Counted from the stretch's first letter, positions 43,094-53,418 are shown. The stretch is 56,932 nucleotides of DNA from an actinobacterium acMicro-4 (GCA_000754445.1 JNSD01000003.1:1-56932), one strand, 5' to 3'. Notes: generated by a model from the sequence alone, not told the origin. Made by a program: numbers and translations.

Positions 43094-44403
43094 GAACGTC
43101 CCATTCCGCGATAGCGGAATCCTGCCTTTTTCCACGCGTCGCTATCGAGGCAGTTGCGACCGTCAATCACGAGGGCGGTTGCTAGCAACCCGGCGACCTC
43201 GAGGGGGCTTGCTTCGGAGAACTGTTTCCATTCGGTGGCAATGACGAGCGCATGTGCGTTGCGGGCAGCCGCTAGATGGTCGTCGGTGAGTGAAATCGAA
43301 TCCGATAACCCAGACTGTGCGAGCCTTCGCTGCGCCGGCACTAGGGCTGCAGGATCAGCGGCAACAACCTTCGCACCGGCTCGCGCCAAGGACTCAGTGA
43401 TGTCGAGGGCGGGCGAGTCACGAATGTCATCGCTGTCGGGCTTGAATGCCATTCCCCACACAGCGATGATCTTTCCGGTGAGATCCCCGAGCTCTTCCAC
43501 CAAGATCTCGAGCACTCGTCCGCGCCTGCGCAGATTGATGGCATCAACATCGCGCAAGAACGACAGCGATTGGCCCACCCCTAGTTCTTCCGCGCGGGCC
43601 ACGAATCCACGGATGTCCTTGGGGAGGCAGCCTCCACCAAACCCAACCCCGGCGTTCAAAAACCTCCGGCCGATGCGAGCATCGTGGCCTATCGCATCGG
43701 CCAACTGCGTAACATTCGCTCCGGTCACCTCGGCAATCTCGGCCATCGCGTTGATAAAAGAAATCTTGGTGGCAAGGAATGCGTTTGCCGAGACCTTGAC
43801 CAACTCCGCCGTGGCAAAGTTCATAAGCAGCCGAGGTGTCCCGGTGGCAAGAATCTGCTCGTAGAGCGCATCGAGCGTCGCTGTTGCCCACTCACCCGAG
43901 TTCCCTTCTGGGATGCCATAGACCAGGCGATCTGGGGAAAGGGTGTCTTGGACAGCAAAGCCTTCCCGCAAAAACTCCGGGTTCCACATCAACACCGCTC
44001 CAGTGGAGGTGACCTGTTCTAACAGACGCTCGGCAGTGCCGACTGGCACCGTGGATTTGCCGACGACCAGATGGCCTTCACTGATGAAAGGCAGCAGCCC
44101 TTCGATTGCTGAGTTCACATAGGTCATGTCGGCCGAGCCGTCACTGGCTTGAGGTGTTCCAACAGCCACAAAGTGGACCTCGGCCTCCTTCACGGCCGAC
44201 ATGTCGGTCGTGAAGGTCAGCCGTGCGGCATTCTTCTGAAGAAGTTCGTCGAAGCCTGGCTCGTGAAATGGGGCTTTTCCGCGGGCGAGCGTGTCGATGC
44301 GAGCCTGGTCAACATCGATTCCGATGACCTCGTGACCGAGTTCTGCCATTGAGGCGGCGTGGACTGCACCCAAGTAACCACAGCCGATGACAGAAATCTT
44401 CAT
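43090..44403 (-). CDS. ugd: UDP-glucose 6-dehydrogenase
   Basis: 437 residues. NAD Rossmann start [12 protein letters not shown], the conserved catalytic Cys in [10 protein letters not shown], and the C-terminal [15 protein letters not shown]. It oxidises UDP-glucose to UDP-glucuronate. ATG at 44403 is set by the Rossmann N-terminus; it starts 22 bases after trpS. Together with the UXS-like epimerase at 51041 it gives a route to UDP-xylose. Confidence 0.95.
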   Translation of the reverse strand: MKISVIGCGYLGAVHAASMAELGHEVIGIDVDQARIDTLARGKAPFHEPGFDELLQKNAARLTFTTDMSAVKEAEVHFVAVGTPQASDGSADMTYVNSAIEGLLPFISEGHLVVGKSTVPVGTAERLLEQVTSTGAVLMWNPEFLREGFAVQDTLSPDRLVYGIPEGNSGEWATATLDALYEQILATGTPRLLMNFATAELVKVSANAFLATKISFINAMAEIAEVTGANVTQLADAIGHDARIGRRFLNAGVGFGGGCLPKDIRGFVARAEELGVGQSLSFLRDVDAINLRRRGRVLEILVEELGDLTGKIIAVWGMAFKPDSDDIRDSPALDITESLARAGAKVVAADPAALVPAQRRLAQSGLSDSISLTDDHLAAARNAHALVIATEWKQFSEASPLEVAGLLATALVIDGRNCLDSDAWKKAGFRYRGMGRS

Positions 44404-44425
44404 AAAGAAAACCCTAGGGGATGGG

Positions 44426-45433
44426 CTAGCGCAGGGGCTTGATAAAGCCCACGGCATCGTGGACGCGGGCAAGGGTTGCTTCAGCGATGACCGATGCCTT
44501 GGCGGCCCCAGCGCCAAGAATCCGATCGAGCTCAGCGACATCGCTCAAAAGCTCGTGGGTTCGCACCCTAACGGGCTCCAATAGTGCGACAAGCGCGTCT
44601 GCCGTTTGGGTCTTGAGAGCCCCATAACCGCCGCCTGCTAGCTGGTCTTGCCACGACTCAACGCTCTGCCCGGTGGCCAGAGACAACAGTGTTAGCAGGT
44701 TGGACACCCCGGGCTTGCCTTCGGGGTCGAAGCGAATTTCCGAGTCAGTGTCGGTGACCGCCGACTTCACTTTCTTTGCAATCACTGAGGGCTCGTCCAT
44801 AAGCCAGATGATGCCGGCCGGGGAATCGCCGGACTTTGACATTTTTGCGCCTGGGTTCTGCAGGTCATAAATCTTCGCGGCAGCCTCCAGGATCCGCACC
44901 TCTGGGACGCTCAGGGTCGTGCCAAAGCGCTGGTTGAAACGCTCAGCGATATCGCGGGTGAGCTCGATGTGTTGGCGCTGATCTTCGCCAACGGGGACCA
45001 CCGCGGAGTCATAGAGCAGGATGTCGGCAGCTTGAAGAATCGGATAGGTGAACAGGCCAACGGTCGCGTTGTCGGACCCTTGCTTCTGGGACTTGTCTTT
45101 GAACTGGGTCATCCGGCTGGCCTCCCCAAAGCCGGTCAGGGTGTTCAAAATCCAGGCCAGCTCGCTGTGTGCGGGGACGTGGGATTGGACGAACAGTGTT
45201 GAGACTTCGGGGTCAATACCTGCAGCGATGTATTGGGCTGCAGTGCGCCTCGTGTTGGCCGCGAGTTGTTTTGGGTCCTGGGGGACCGTGATGGCGTGCA
45301 AGTCAACAACGCAGTAGATGGCATCGTGGTTCTTTTGCATGTCTATCCACTGCACGAGCGCACCCGCGTAATTACCGAGGTGAAGGGAGTCGGCTGATGG
45401 CTGCATGCCAGAAAACAGCCGGGGTCTACTCAT
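44426..45433 (-). CDS. trpS: Tryptophanyl-tRNA synthetase
   Basis: 335 residues, class I. Motifs: [19 protein letters not shown] (HIGH as HLGN), [15 protein letters not shown] and KMSKS as [13 protein letters not shown] at 45433 has a leaderless TACGCT box six bases upstream. It is followed by ugd after 22 bases. Confidence 0.96.
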   Translation of the reverse strand: MSRPRLFSGMQPSADSLHLGNYAGALVQWIDMQKNHDAIYCVVDLHAITVPQDPKQLAANTRRTAAQYIAAGIDPEVSTLFVQSHVPAHSELAWILNTLTGFGEASRMTQFKDKSQKQGSDNATVGLFTYPILQAADILLYDSAVVPVGEDQRQHIELTRDIAERFNQRFGTTLSVPEVRILEAAAKIYDLQNPGAKMSKSGDSPAGIIWLMDEPSVIAKKVKSAVTDTDSEIRFDPEGKPGVSNLLTLLSLATGQSVESWQDQLAGGGYGALKTQTADALVALLEPVRVRTHELLSDVAELDRILGAGAAKASVIAEATLARVHDAVGFIKPLR

Positions 45434-45439
45434 ACGGGT

Positions 45440-45445
45440 AGCGTA
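45440..45445 (-). promoter_or_regulatory. Leaderless -10 box of trpS
   Basis: TACGCT (minus strand) ends six bases before the trpS ATG. Confidence 0.45.
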
Positions 45446-45450
45446 ACGGA

Positions 45451-46278
45451 CTAGATGTCGTAGTCGGCGATGACCGGAGCGTGGTCACTCCAGCGGGTGT
45501 CATAGCTTGGCGCCCGGTCGACCCGGTAGTTCAGCAGAGCGCCGGCGAGGGGGGCATTGGCCAGGTGGTAATCAATTCGCCAGCCTGCGTCGTTATCGAA
45601 GGCTTTGCCTCGCCAACTCCACCAGCTGTAGGGGCCCTCGACTTCGCCGTGGAATGCTCGGCCGATGTCGACGAATCGGCCATCAGCCCCCGTGTTGTAG
45701 TCCTCAGATTCCTCGTGGCCGATCCAGGCGTCAAAGTACGCGCGCTCTTCTGGCAAGAAGCCAGCATTCTTGAGGTTGCCCTTCCAGTTTTTGATATCAA
45801 GGGTTCGGTGACCAACGTTCAGGTCCCCCATCACGAGCGCCGGAGAGGCCTGGCCACCGAGCTGGCCCATGCGGATGTTCATGTGCTTCAAGAATTCATA
45901 CTTCGCATCCTGCTTCGGCGTTCCAGCCTCGCCTGAGTGGACGTAGCAACTCGCGATCGTGAGAGGGTTTCCCGAGGGTGTGGTGATGTCCACTTCAATC
46001 CAGCGGCCTGCCGTGTCGAGGGCCTTCGGACCAAGTTCGACACTGACCTCGCGGTGCGCCTGCCGCGTGGCAACGGACACGCCAGCCCTGCCTTTGGCGG
46101 TGGCCGGGTCGTGGGCGATGACCCAGTCGTCACCGAGAAGCGCTTCTAAGTCCTTGCGCTCGGCTCGGACTTCTTGAAGCGCCAGAACATCAACCTCGGC
46201 TTGATCAAGCCAGGGTTGCATTCCCTTGCGAAAGGCAGCGCGAACGCCATTGACGTTGACGCTCGCAACCCGAAGCAT
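45451..46278 (-). CDS. xthA: Exodeoxyribonuclease III
   Basis: 275 residues of the EEP nuclease family. Motifs: [19 protein letters not shown] (metal Glu), GDLNVGH and [10 protein letters not shown] (catalytic Asp-His). It repairs abasic sites in DNA. It lies eight bases after sdhB on the same strand and may be carried on the sdh transcript. Confidence 0.93.
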   Translation of the reverse strand: MLRVASVNVNGVRAAFRKGMQPWLDQAEVDVLALQEVRAERKDLEALLGDDWVIAHDPATAKGRAGVSVATRQAHREVSVELGPKALDTAGRWIEVDITTPSGNPLTIASCYVHSGEAGTPKQDAKYEFLKHMNIRMGQLGGQASPALVMGDLNVGHRTLDIKNWKGNLKNAGFLPEERAYFDAWIGHEESEDYNTGADGRFVDIGRAFHGEVEGPYSWWSWRGKAFDNDAGWRIDYHLANAPLAGALLNYRVDRAPSYDTRWSDHAPVIADYDI

Positions 46279-46286
46279 TGGACTAC

Positions 46287-47039
46287 TTAGGGCTTGCCGC
46301 GAAGAATCGCCTGCTTGACCTCAGAGATGGCCTTGGTCACTTCGATTCCACGAGGGCATGCCTCACTGCAGTTGAAGGTGGTGCGGCAACGCCACACACC
46401 TTCTTTGTCGTTGAGGATGTCCAGGCGAACCTGCGAGCCTTCGTCTCTGGAGTCAAAGATGAAGCGGTGGGCGTTGACGATGGCTGCTGGGCCAAAGTAC
46501 TGGCCATCCGTCCAGAACACCGGGCAGCTCGAGGTGCACGCTGCACACAAGATGCACTTAGTGGTGTCGTCAAAGCGGGCGCGGTCTTCGGGAGACTGCA
46601 GGCGTTCCTTGTCTGGCTTCGAAGAAGCAATGAGGAAGGGTTGGACCTGACGATACGACTCGAAGAACGGCTCCATGTCCACAATCAAGTCTTTTTCCAA
46701 GGGCAGGCCCTTGATGGCCTCGATGTAAATCGGTTGGGTGATGTCGAGGTCCTTGATGAGCGTCTTGCACGCAAGGCGGTTACGACCGTTGATGCGCATC
46801 GCATCCGAGCCACAAATACCGTGAGCGCAGCTGCGACGGAAGCTCAGCGTGCCATCAATTTCCCACTTTATTTTGTGAAGACCATCGAGGACTCGGTCGG
46901 TGGCGAACATCTGGACGTCATAGTCTTCCCAGTGGGGCTCGGCGTCGCTCTCGGGGTCAAACCGACGAACAATAAACGTCACTGTGAACGAGGGCACCTC
47001 CGCCACTACAGCAGGAGCGTTAGCAACAGTGGTAGCCAT
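46287..47039 (-). CDS. sdhB: Succinate dehydrogenase iron-sulfur subunit
   Basis: 250 residues. The 2Fe-2S cluster cysteines are in RRSCAHGICGSDAM and RLACKT; the 4Fe-4S and 3Fe-4S cysteines are in CILCAACTSSCPVFW, FNCSEACPRGIEV. It passes electrons from SdhA to the membrane anchors. ATG at 47039 shares its A with the sdhA stop (TAATG). Confidence 0.96.
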   Translation of the reverse strand: MATTVANAPAVVAEVPSFTVTFIVRRFDPESDAEPHWEDYDVQMFATDRVLDGLHKIKWEIDGTLSFRRSCAHGICGSDAMRINGRNRLACKTLIKDLDITQPIYIEAIKGLPLEKDLIVDMEPFFESYRQVQPFLIASSKPDKERLQSPEDRARFDDTTKCILCAACTSSCPVFWTDGQYFGPAAIVNAHRFIFDSRDEGSQVRLDILNDKEGVWRCRTTFNCSEACPRGIEVTKAISEVKQAILRGKP

Positions 47040-48874
47040 TAGTACTTCCTCTCCATCGGTGGGTAGTTCGTGATGACCACGGGTTTCCAATCAATAGCAA
47101 TGTGGTCTTCGACGTTTGCGGACTTCGGGTCACCCGTCAAATACGCCATGGTGTGAACCAGGAAGTTCTCGTCGTCACGCTCGGGGTAGTCATCGCGCAT
47201 GTGACCACCGCGGCTCTCGTGCCGGTTCAAGGCTGAGGCCACAACAACCTCAGCGATGTCCAGGAGGAACCCGAGCTCAATAGCTTCGAGTAGGTCGGTG
47301 TTGTAGCGCTTGCCGCGGTCGTGAATACCAATGTTCTTGTAGCGCTCGCGCAGCGAGTGGATGGTCTTCGCAACGCTGCGCAAAGACTTGTCCGTCCGGA
47401 ACACCTGGGCGTTGCGATCCATTTCTTCTTGCAGCTCTTTCCGAAGTGCTGCAAGGCGTTCCGTTCCATCCGCCGAGCGGGCCCGTTCGATCATTTCGCG
47501 GACCTCTTTAGCGGGGTCCTCGGGAAGTGCAACAAACTTGGCCGAATTCGCGTACTCGACTGAATAGCGGCCAGCCCGCTTGCCAAACACATTGATGTCG
47601 AGAAGAGAGTTTGTGCCAAGACGGTTGGAGCCGTGCACGGAGACACAGGCACATTCACCAGCGGCATAGAGGCCCTTGACGACGGTGTCGTTGTCGGAGA
47701 GCACTTCCGCCTTGATGTTGGTGGGAATGCCCCCCATGGCGTAGTGGGCGGTGGGCATCACGGGGACCGGCTCGTGAACCGGGTCAACACCCAGGTAGGT
47801 TCTCGCGAACTCGGTGATGTCGGGAAGCTTGGTTTCTAGAACCTCTGCGCCCAGGTGGGTGCAGTCCAAGAGCACGTAATCCTTGTTGGGGCCAGCACCG
47901 CGACCTTCTGCCACCTCTTGGACCATGTGGCGGGCAATGATGTCTCGCGGTGCCAAGTCCTTGATGGTGGGCGCATAGCGCTCCATGAAGCGCTCGCCCG
48001 AGGCGTTGCGAAGAATCGCTCCTTCACCACGAGCGCCTTCTGTTAGCAAGATGCCAAGGCCAGCAAGGCCGGTCGGGTGGAATTGGAAGAACTCCATGTC
48101 CTCCAGCGGAATGCCCTTGCGCCAGATGATTCCTACGCCATCACCGGTCAAGGTGTGGGCGTTGGAGGTGGTCTTATAAATCTTTCCAAAACCACCGGTG
48201 GCGAACACCACAGACTTGGCGTGGAAGACGTGAATGTCCCCCGTAGCTAGCTCGTAGGCCACAACACCTGCAGCGATGCGGGGCTTTGATTTGCCGCGGG
48301 ACTTCTTGGCCTCAGGGTCATCGACCAAGAGGAGGTCGAGGACGTAGAACTCGTTGTAGAACTCGATGCCAAGCTTCACGCAGTTCTGGAACAGGGTCTG
48401 AAGAATCATGTGTCCGGTGCGGTCCGCTGCGTAGCAGGACCGGCGAACCGGGGCTTTACCGTGGTCGCGGGTGTGACCACCGAATCGACGTTGGTCGATC
48501 TTGCCATCGGGGGTCCTGTTGAACGGAAGTCCCATGTTCTCGAGGTCGATGACCGCATCGATTGCTTCTTTGGCAAGGATTTCCGCGGCGTCCTGGTCGA
48601 CCAGGTAGTCGCCACCCTTGACGGTGTCGAAGGTGTGCCACTCCCAGCTGTCCTCTTCGATATTGGCCAGTGCTGCGGCCATACCGCCCTGTGCTGCGCC
48701 GGTGTGAGAACGGGTCGGGTAGAGCTTGGAGATCACAGCGGTCTTGGCGTGGGGACCTGCCTCAATAGCGGCACGCATGCCGGCGCCTCCGGCGCCGACA
48801 ATTACCACGTCGTACTGGTGGTGGTGGGTTGTGATGTCGGAGGAGGTGGTTGTGGTTGGTGCGGTGGGTGTCAT
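47039..48874 (-). CDS. sdhA: Succinate dehydrogenase flavoprotein subunit
   Basis: 611 residues. After a His/Thr-rich N-terminus comes the FAD site [17 protein letters not shown], then [10 protein letters not shown] (FAD-linked His), [18 protein letters not shown], and a C-terminal ending in PPMERKY typical of actinobacteria. It oxidises succinate to fumarate. ATG at 48874 is chosen from family length and AGGAG upstream; the frame beyond it is not protein-like. Confidence 0.96.
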   Translation of the reverse strand: MTPTAPTTTTSSDITTHHHQYDVVIVGAGGAGMRAAIEAGPHAKTAVISKLYPTRSHTGAAQGGMAAALANIEEDSWEWHTFDTVKGGDYLVDQDAAEILAKEAIDAVIDLENMGLPFNRTPDGKIDQRRFGGHTRDHGKAPVRRSCYAADRTGHMILQTLFQNCVKLGIEFYNEFYVLDLLLVDDPEAKKSRGKSKPRIAAGVVAYELATGDIHVFHAKSVVFATGGFGKIYKTTSNAHTLTGDGVGIIWRKGIPLEDMEFFQFHPTGLAGLGILLTEGARGEGAILRNASGERFMERYAPTIKDLAPRDIIARHMVQEVAEGRGAGPNKDYVLLDCTHLGAEVLETKLPDITEFARTYLGVDPVHEPVPVMPTAHYAMGGIPTNIKAEVLSDNDTVVKGLYAAGECACVSVHGSNRLGTNSLLDINVFGKRAGRYSVEYANSAKFVALPEDPAKEVREMIERARSADGTERLAALRKELQEEMDRNAQVFRTDKSLRSVAKTIHSLRERYKNIGIHDRGKRYNTDLLEAIELGFLLDIAEVVVASALNRHESRGGHMRDDYPERDDENFLVHTMAYLTGDPKSANVEDHIAIDWKPVVITNYPPMERKY

Positions 48875-48879
48875 CTCTC

Positions 48880-49329
48880 CTACTTCACGGACGCACAGAA
48901 CGAGGGCAATAATTCTGCGGGTGATCCGGCTGGGCACGGGTCAAACGCGTAGATGGTCAGCGTTCCGAGTGCGAGGAGAGCGATGGTTGAAATCAGCAGC
49001 GATCCGTGGAGCAGTCGACGCATGCGAGGCGTCGAGGCGTAGTCGTTGACCAGCGTCCGCATGCCGTTGGCGCCGTGGATGAGCGCGAGCCACAGCATGG
49101 CCGTGTCCCACACCACCCAGAAGGGGTCAGTGAACTTTCCGGCGACGAAGGCGAAGTCGATGGCTTTTACGCCTTCACCGACCATCAGGTTGACGAAGAG
49201 GTGGCCGAAGATCAGAACGACCAGCATGATGCCGGATGCCCTCATATAAATCCAGCCCCACTTTTCCCAGTTGATTCCGCGCTTTTCTGGGCGGATAGGG
49301 GAACGGGGAGTTTCGATTGTCACGCTCAT
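48880..49329 (-). CDS. sdhD: Succinate dehydrogenase membrane anchor subunit
   Basis: 149 residues with three helices and a heme/quinone motif HLFVNLM, then HGANGMR. Lies between sdhC and sdhA (gaps of five bases each). ATG at 49329 chosen as the first start after the sdhC stop; typical N-terminus [14 protein letters not shown]. Confidence 0.9.
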   Translation of the reverse strand: MSVTIETPRSPIRPEKRGINWEKWGWIYMRASGIMLVVLIFGHLFVNLMVGEGVKAIDFAFVAGKFTDPFWVVWDTAMLWLALIHGANGMRTLVNDYASTPRMRRLLHGSLLISTIALLALGTLTIYAFDPCPAGSPAELLPSFCASVK

Positions 49330-49334
49330 GTCGC

Positions 49335-49787
49335 TCACCACCCAAACACATTCATCAGGTGACGAGGCGTGAACGCCAGCATCGTCACGACCCACAAACC
49401 GATTACGACATAGAAGAGTGCCACGTGGTGCTTGGTGCCGATGTTCCAGAAGTCCACCAGGATGATGCGCAGTCCGTTGAAGGCGTGGAAGACAATGGCG
49501 GCAACCAAGGCAATTTCGGCGACACCCATCAGTGGTGTTTGGTAGGCGCCAATCACCGCGTTGTATGCCTCAGGGCTTACCCGCACGAGTGCGGTGTCGA
49601 GAATGTGAACGAGCAAGAAGAAGTAGATGCCAATGCCGGTAATGCGGTGGAGTACCCACGACCACATTCCTTCGCGGCCCCTATACAGGGTCCCTCCGGG
49701 AATGACACTCTTGCGCCTGGGAGCCGGGATTTCTACCGTGACCGACACGGTGGGTTGCTGGCTGGATGAACCTGAAGATGTCGTCAC
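49335..49787 (-). CDS. sdhC: Succinate dehydrogenase cytochrome b subunit
   Basis: 150 residues with three helices and the SdhC signature GMWSWVLHRITGIGIYFFLLVHI (abbreviated: HRITG...LVH). The cytoplasmic side has ...HAFNGLRIILVDF, the heme ligand region. GTG at 49787 is chosen because the promoter -10 (TATGAT at 49829) leaves a 36-base leader; an ATG at 49829 lies in that promoter. First gene of sdhCDAB. Confidence 0.9.
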   Translation of the reverse strand: MTTSSGSSSQQPTVSVTVEIPAPRRKSVIPGGTLYRGREGMWSWVLHRITGIGIYFFLLVHILDTALVRVSPEAYNAVIGAYQTPLMGVAEIALVAAIVFHAFNGLRIILVDFWNIGTKHHVALFYVVIGLWVVTMLAFTPRHLMNVFGW

Positions 49788-49828
49788 GAATATCGAATTC
49801 TTTCCATCAGTTCTGAAGTCTTTGCACA

Positions 49829-49834
49829 ATCATA
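49829..49834 (-). promoter_or_regulatory. -10 box of sdh operon
   Basis: TATGAT (minus strand) matches the -10 consensus well and would start transcription near 49822. It is back to back with the manC promoter. Confidence 0.45.
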
Positions 49835-49869
49835 CGATGTCCCCTCCGAGTGCTCTCTCAGCTTGGCAC

Positions 49870-49875
49870 TACCCT
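49870..49875 (+). promoter_or_regulatory. Leaderless -10 box of manC
   Basis: TACCCT ends six bases before ATG 49882. Confidence 0.45.
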
Positions 49876-49881
49876 TAGCTC

Positions 49882-51003
49882 ATGGGTGAGAGCAAGTCAG
49901 GCGGAGCGAAGACCGCAGGGTCTCAGTCGTTTTACGCGGTGATTCCTGCTGGTGGTTCTGGCACCAGACTGTGGCCGCTCTCCCGTTCTCAGGAGCCGAA
50001 GTTCCTCTTAGATTTGCTCGGGACAGGCAACTCGCTCTTGGTCGACACGGTCAAGCGGTTGGCGCCATTCGCGAACGTTGACGAAATCATGGTCGTGACA
50101 GGTGAAGCTCATGAGAAACTCGTGCGCACCCAGGTGCCCGCCCTTCCTCTGGCGAATGTTCTTGTTGAACCATCACCTAAGAACTCCGCAGCTGCGGTGG
50201 GCCTCGCCGCCTATGTGTTGGCCGAGTCCTTTCCAGACGCAGTTGTGGGGTTCTTCGCAGCTGACCATGTCGTGAGCGACGATGATGCTTTTCACTCGGT
50301 GTTGGCCACGGCCATTGAGGCCGCCAAGTCGGGGCACCTCGTCACGATTGGAATCAGTCCCACCGAACCCTCAAGTGCTTTCGGTTACATCAAGAAGGGC
50401 AAGGCCAACGATCTCAGTGGCGTCTTCCATGTTCAAGAGTTTGTGGAAAAGCCCTCGTTCAAGGATGCCGAGCGTTTTGTGGCCAGCGGAAACTACTTCT
50501 GGAATGCCGGCATCTTTGTCGGCACCGTCCAGGCCATTGTCGATTCGTTCGACAAGTTCTCACCGGCGCTTGGCACTCCGCTTCGCGACATCGCGAAGCG
50601 CTTGCTGGCCGGTGACGACTTCTCCGAGCTCTGGAGCGAACTGCCATCCCAGGCCTTCGACTACGCGGTGGCAGAACCGGCAGCCGCGGATGGTCGGTTC
50701 TTGGTTGTGCCGGGAAGTTTCGGCTGGCGAGACGTCGGTGACTTCGCTTCGCTTGCCCAGGCACAAGGCGGTGCCGCAGGCTCCGAAGTGACCGTGGTCG
50801 GCGATGCCGCGAAGGTCCACCCGCGCGATTCCACGGGAATCGTGGTCGCCACGTCCGGGCGGATCATCACTCTCCTTGGAGTCCACGACATTGTTGTGGT
50901 GGATACGCCGGATGCGCTTCTTGTGACAACGAAGGAGCACGCTCAAGACGTCAAACAGGTTGTTGAGCAGATGAGAGCCGAAGGGCTCGACGGGGTCCTC
51001 TAG
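49882..51003 (+). CDS. manC: Mannose-1-phosphate guanylyltransferase
   Basis: 373 residues. Nucleotidyltransferase start [18 protein letters not shown], then [22 protein letters not shown] and FFAADHVV (metal Asp). The sequence [10 protein letters not shown] and [10 protein letters not shown] complete the GDP-mannose pyrophosphorylase pattern. It lacks the long C-terminal isomerase domain, so it is the single-function type. It supplies GDP-mannose for glycolipids, glycans or protein mannosylation. The UXS-like gene follows. Confidence 0.9.
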   Translation: MGESKSGGAKTAGSQSFYAVIPAGGSGTRLWPLSRSQEPKFLLDLLGTGNSLLVDTVKRLAPFANVDEIMVVTGEAHEKLVRTQVPALPLANVLVEPSPKNSAAAVGLAAYVLAESFPDAVVGFFAADHVVSDDDAFHSVLATAIEAAKSGHLVTIGISPTEPSSAFGYIKKGKANDLSGVFHVQEFVEKPSFKDAERFVASGNYFWNAGIFVGTVQAIVDSFDKFSPALGTPLRDIAKRLLAGDDFSELWSELPSQAFDYAVAEPAAADGRFLVVPGSFGWRDVGDFASLAQAQGGAAGSEVTVVGDAAKVHPRDSTGIVVATSGRIITLLGVHDIVVVDTPDALLVTTKEHAQDVKQVVEQMRAEGLDGVL

Positions 51004-51027
51004 CCCCTCGATAAAGACGTCGGCAGA

Positions 51028-51033
51028 TAGCAT
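51028..51033 (+). promoter_or_regulatory. Leaderless -10 box of UXS-like gene
   Basis: TAGCAT ends seven bases before ATG 51041. The ten bases from the hexamer onward repeat the sequence seen before the gene at 18218. Confidence 0.4.
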
Positions 51034-51040
51034 GGTGGTC

Positions 51041-51985
51041 ATGCGAATTTTGATAACCGGTGGTGCCGGTTTCGTGGGTTCCCACCTTGCCGAACGGCTG
51101 CTCAGTGCTGGCAACGAGGTTGTAGTTGTCGACAACTACTTCACCGGTTCCAAAGACAACATTTCCCATTTGATCGGAAATCCCCGGTTTGAACTTCTCC
51201 GCCACGATGTGACGTTCCCGCTCTATGTGGAGGTCGATGCAATCTATAACTTGGCATCGCCAGCATCCCCGATTCACTACCAGCACGACCCCGTGCAAAC
51301 CACGAAGACGAACGTGATGGGTGCAATCAACATGCTGGGGCTCGCCAAGCGCCTGCGCGTTCCGATTCTTCAAGCCTCGACCTCCGAGGTCTATGGCGAC
51401 CCCGAAGTTCACCCTCAGACCGAGGACTACTGGGGCAAGGTCAATCCGATTGGGCCGAGGGCCTGTTACGACGAAGCGAAGCGCGTCGCCGAGACTTTGT
51501 TCTTTGACTACCACCGCCAGCACGGTCTAGCGATTCGTGTTGCTCGTATTTTCAACACTTATGGACCCCGGATGGCCGCCGATGACGGTCGGGTAGTCAG
51601 TAATTTCATTGTTCAGGCTCTGCGGGGTGAGCCACTGACCATCTATGGCGATGGATCCCAAACCCGGTCGTTCTGTTATGTGGACGATCTTGTCGGGGGA
51701 TTGATTGCCTTGATGGAGAACACAGCCGGCGAAGTGGGACCAGTAAATCTTGGTAACCCTGGCGAGTTCACGATGCTGGAGCTCGCGGAGAAGGTTCTTG
51801 AGCTCACCGGCTCGTCCTCGAGCATCGAACATTTGCCTTTGCCCCAAGATGATCCGAAGCAGCGACAGCCAGACATTTCCCGCGCAAAGAAGTCCTTGGG
51901 CTGGGAGCCAACTATTCCGTTAAGCGAGGGGCTTGTGAAGACCATCGAGTACTTCTCGAAGTCGCTCGGCGCTCGAGCCTCATAA
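51041..51985 (+). CDS. uxs: UDP-glucuronate decarboxylase (UDP-xylose synthase) type epimerase
   Basis: 314 residues of the extended SDR family: NAD motif [44 protein letters not shown], the catalytic YDEAKR and [14 protein letters not shown]. The block [10 protein letters not shown] and NTYGPRM are characteristic of UDP-xylose synthases rather than GalE or RmlB. ATG at 51041 starts [11 protein letters not shown] at 51032 adds MVV. Uses the UDP-glucuronate made by ugd in the same window. Confidence 0.88.
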   Translation: MRILITGGAGFVGSHLAERLLSAGNEVVVVDNYFTGSKDNISHLIGNPRFELLRHDVTFPLYVEVDAIYNLASPASPIHYQHDPVQTTKTNVMGAINMLGLAKRLRVPILQASTSEVYGDPEVHPQTEDYWGKVNPIGPRACYDEAKRVAETLFFDYHRQHGLAIRVARIFNTYGPRMAADDGRVVSNFIVQALRGEPLTIYGDGSQTRSFCYVDDLVGGLIALMENTAGEVGPVNLGNPGEFTMLELAEKVLELTGSSSSIEHLPLPQDDPKQRQPDISRAKKSLGWEPTIPLSEGLVKTIEYFSKSLGARAS

Positions 51986-52034
51986 GGTGAGCGTTCCCTT
52001 CATCCTCAACACGGCCCGGCCTCGCCCCCTAAGC

Positions 52035-52053
52035 CTTCAAGTCCGGCTTGAAG
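52035..52053 (+). terminator. Hairpin downstream of uxs, U-less
   Basis: CTTCAAG/CTTGAAG (seven pairs) with a five-base loop TCCGG, about 50 bases after the uxs stop. No T-run follows. Confidence 0.35.
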
Positions 52054-52104
52054 CGCATATGTTGACCGGCCGGGTGACTAAATTCTTTGTAAACATTTGG
52101 CCTC

Positions 52105-52110
52105 TAGGAT
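52105..52110 (+). promoter_or_regulatory. -10 box of BMP-transporter operon
   Basis: TAGGAT would start transcription near 52117 and give a leader of about 92 bases before the GTG at 52209. Confidence 0.35.
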
Positions 52111-52116
52111 GTGAAC

Positions 52117-52195
52117 CATAGCGCCGGATTCACCTGCCTGAGAGCTTCCTTTGAGGCGAAGGACAAAGGTGGGGCCCGGTATCGAATCACAACGA
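52117..52195 (+). promoter_or_regulatory. Structured leader upstream of BMP-family binding protein gene
   Basis: CACCT (52131-52135) pairs with AGGTG (52167-52171). Inside, GCCT (52136-52139) pairs with AGGC (52154-52157), competing with a CTTC/GAAG pairing. The 3' part TGAGGCGAAGGACAAAGG faintly resembles the tail of glycine riboswitches, but the rest does not fit. The class is unknown. The ribosome site GAGAGGA follows the structure. Confidence 0.4.
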
Positions 52196-52208
52196 GAGGA
52201 ACACGTAA

Positions 52209-53303
52209 GTGAAATCAATCACTTCAAGGCGGGCCTTCGCAGGCTTCGCTATTTTGGGCGCATCAGCCATGGTTTTGGCTGGATGTGCTGCAGCACCTGA
52301 AGAAGAGGCAGCACCAGTCGAAGAGTCCGTAGAAGAAGCAGCGCCCGCGCTTGACTTCCTTGCCTGCGCCGTCTCCGACGAGGCAAGCTTCCAGGACAAC
52401 TCCTTCAACGAGGCTGTGTACGACGGCCTTCTTCAGGCAGAGTCTGAGCTTGGCGTTCAGATCGCCGAAGCAGAGTCCAACAGCGCGGAAGACTTCGCTC
52501 CCAACCTGCAGGCTATGGTCGACGCCAGCTGTGACGTCATCGTTGCTGTGGGGTTCAACTTGGTCGCTGACGTCAACCTTGCTGCTGCCGCCAACCCTGA
52601 CGTGAGCTTCGTCACCGTTGATGGCTGGAGCGAAGGCAACGACAACCTCAAGCCCGTTGGCTACAAGATGAACCAGTCCAGCTACCTCGCTGGTTACCTT
52701 GCAGCTGCCTACTCCACGACCAAGGTTGTGGGTACCTACGGTGGAATGCAGATTGACGCTGTGACCGACTTCATGTCTGGCTTCTACTACGGCGCCAAGG
52801 CCTACGAGACCGAGACCGGTACCCCGGTCACCGTTCTTGGGTGGGACCCCGTGGCTGCAACCGGTGACTTCTGGGGTGGATTCGCCCCTAACGACGCTGT
52901 CGGGAAGAGCATCGCGGCCTCACAGCTCGAGCAGGGCGCTGACGTTCTCTTCCCCGTGGGTGGAGACCAGTTCGGTGCAGGCATCGAAGCCATCAAGGAA
53001 GCCGGCGACAACGCAGTCATGATTGGTGTCGACAAGGACATCGCTCTGACCTCGCCTGAGTACGCTGACTACATCCTGACCTCCGCTGAGAAGCGTATGG
53101 GTGCAGCAACCTTCGACATCATCCAGGACTACGCAGTCAACGGTAACTTCACCGGTGACTACTACATGGGTGACCTCGCCAACGCCGGAACGGACATTTC
53201 GCCGTTCTACGCATTCGAGGACAAGATCGACCAGGCAGTCAAGGATCGCCTCGCTGAACTGAAGGCAGGCATCATTGACGGATCGATTGACCCACTGTCC
53301 TAA
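52209..53303 (+). CDS. BMP-family ABC transporter substrate-binding lipoprotein
   Basis: 364 residues. Signal peptide with lipobox LAGC (Cys at about 26), then a short Glu/Ala-rich linker. The BMP/PnrA fold is shown by FLACAVSDEASFQDNSFNEA, a segment VDASCDVIVAVG, ADVLFPVGGDQFGAG and VIGVDKDIALT. Relatives bind purine nucleosides. GTG at 52209 has AGAGGA eight bases upstream. A strong terminator-like hairpin separates it from the ATPase gene. Confidence 0.92.
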   Translation: MKSITSRRAFAGFAILGASAMVLAGCAAAPEEEAAPVEESVEEAAPALDFLACAVSDEASFQDNSFNEAVYDGLLQAESELGVQIAEAESNSAEDFAPNLQAMVDASCDVIVAVGFNLVADVNLAAAANPDVSFVTVDGWSEGNDNLKPVGYKMNQSSYLAGYLAAAYSTTKVVGTYGGMQIDAVTDFMSGFYYGAKAYETETGTPVTVLGWDPVAATGDFWGGFAPNDAVGKSIAASQLEQGADVLFPVGGDQFGAGIEAIKEAGDNAVMIGVDKDIALTSPEYADYILTSAEKRMGAATFDIIQDYAVNGNFTGDYYMGDLANAGTDISPFYAFEDKIDQAVKDRLAELKAGIIDGSIDPLS

Positions 53304-53333
53304 TCGGCCAGTAGTCAAGTTCCAATAAACGAG

Positions 53334-53369
53334 AGAGGGGCCCTAGACGTTCTCGTCTGGGGCCCCTCT
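53334..53369 (+). terminator. Strong intrinsic terminator after binding-protein gene
   Basis: A 16-bp stem (arms 53334-53349 and 53354-53369, one G-U pair) with a TTCT loop, followed by TCGTTTCC and further T-rich bases. It probably lets the binding protein be made in excess of the ATPase and permeases. Confidence 0.8.
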
Positions 53370-53418
53370 TCGTTTCCCCTTATTCTTATAGTTATCAACG
53401 GTGGAGGATGGTCAGGCA

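Noticed and set aside
52117-52195. Glycine or purine riboswitch before the BMP operon
   Set aside because: Only a short tail resembles the glycine class; the 5' core is missing and no purine three-way junction can be drawn.
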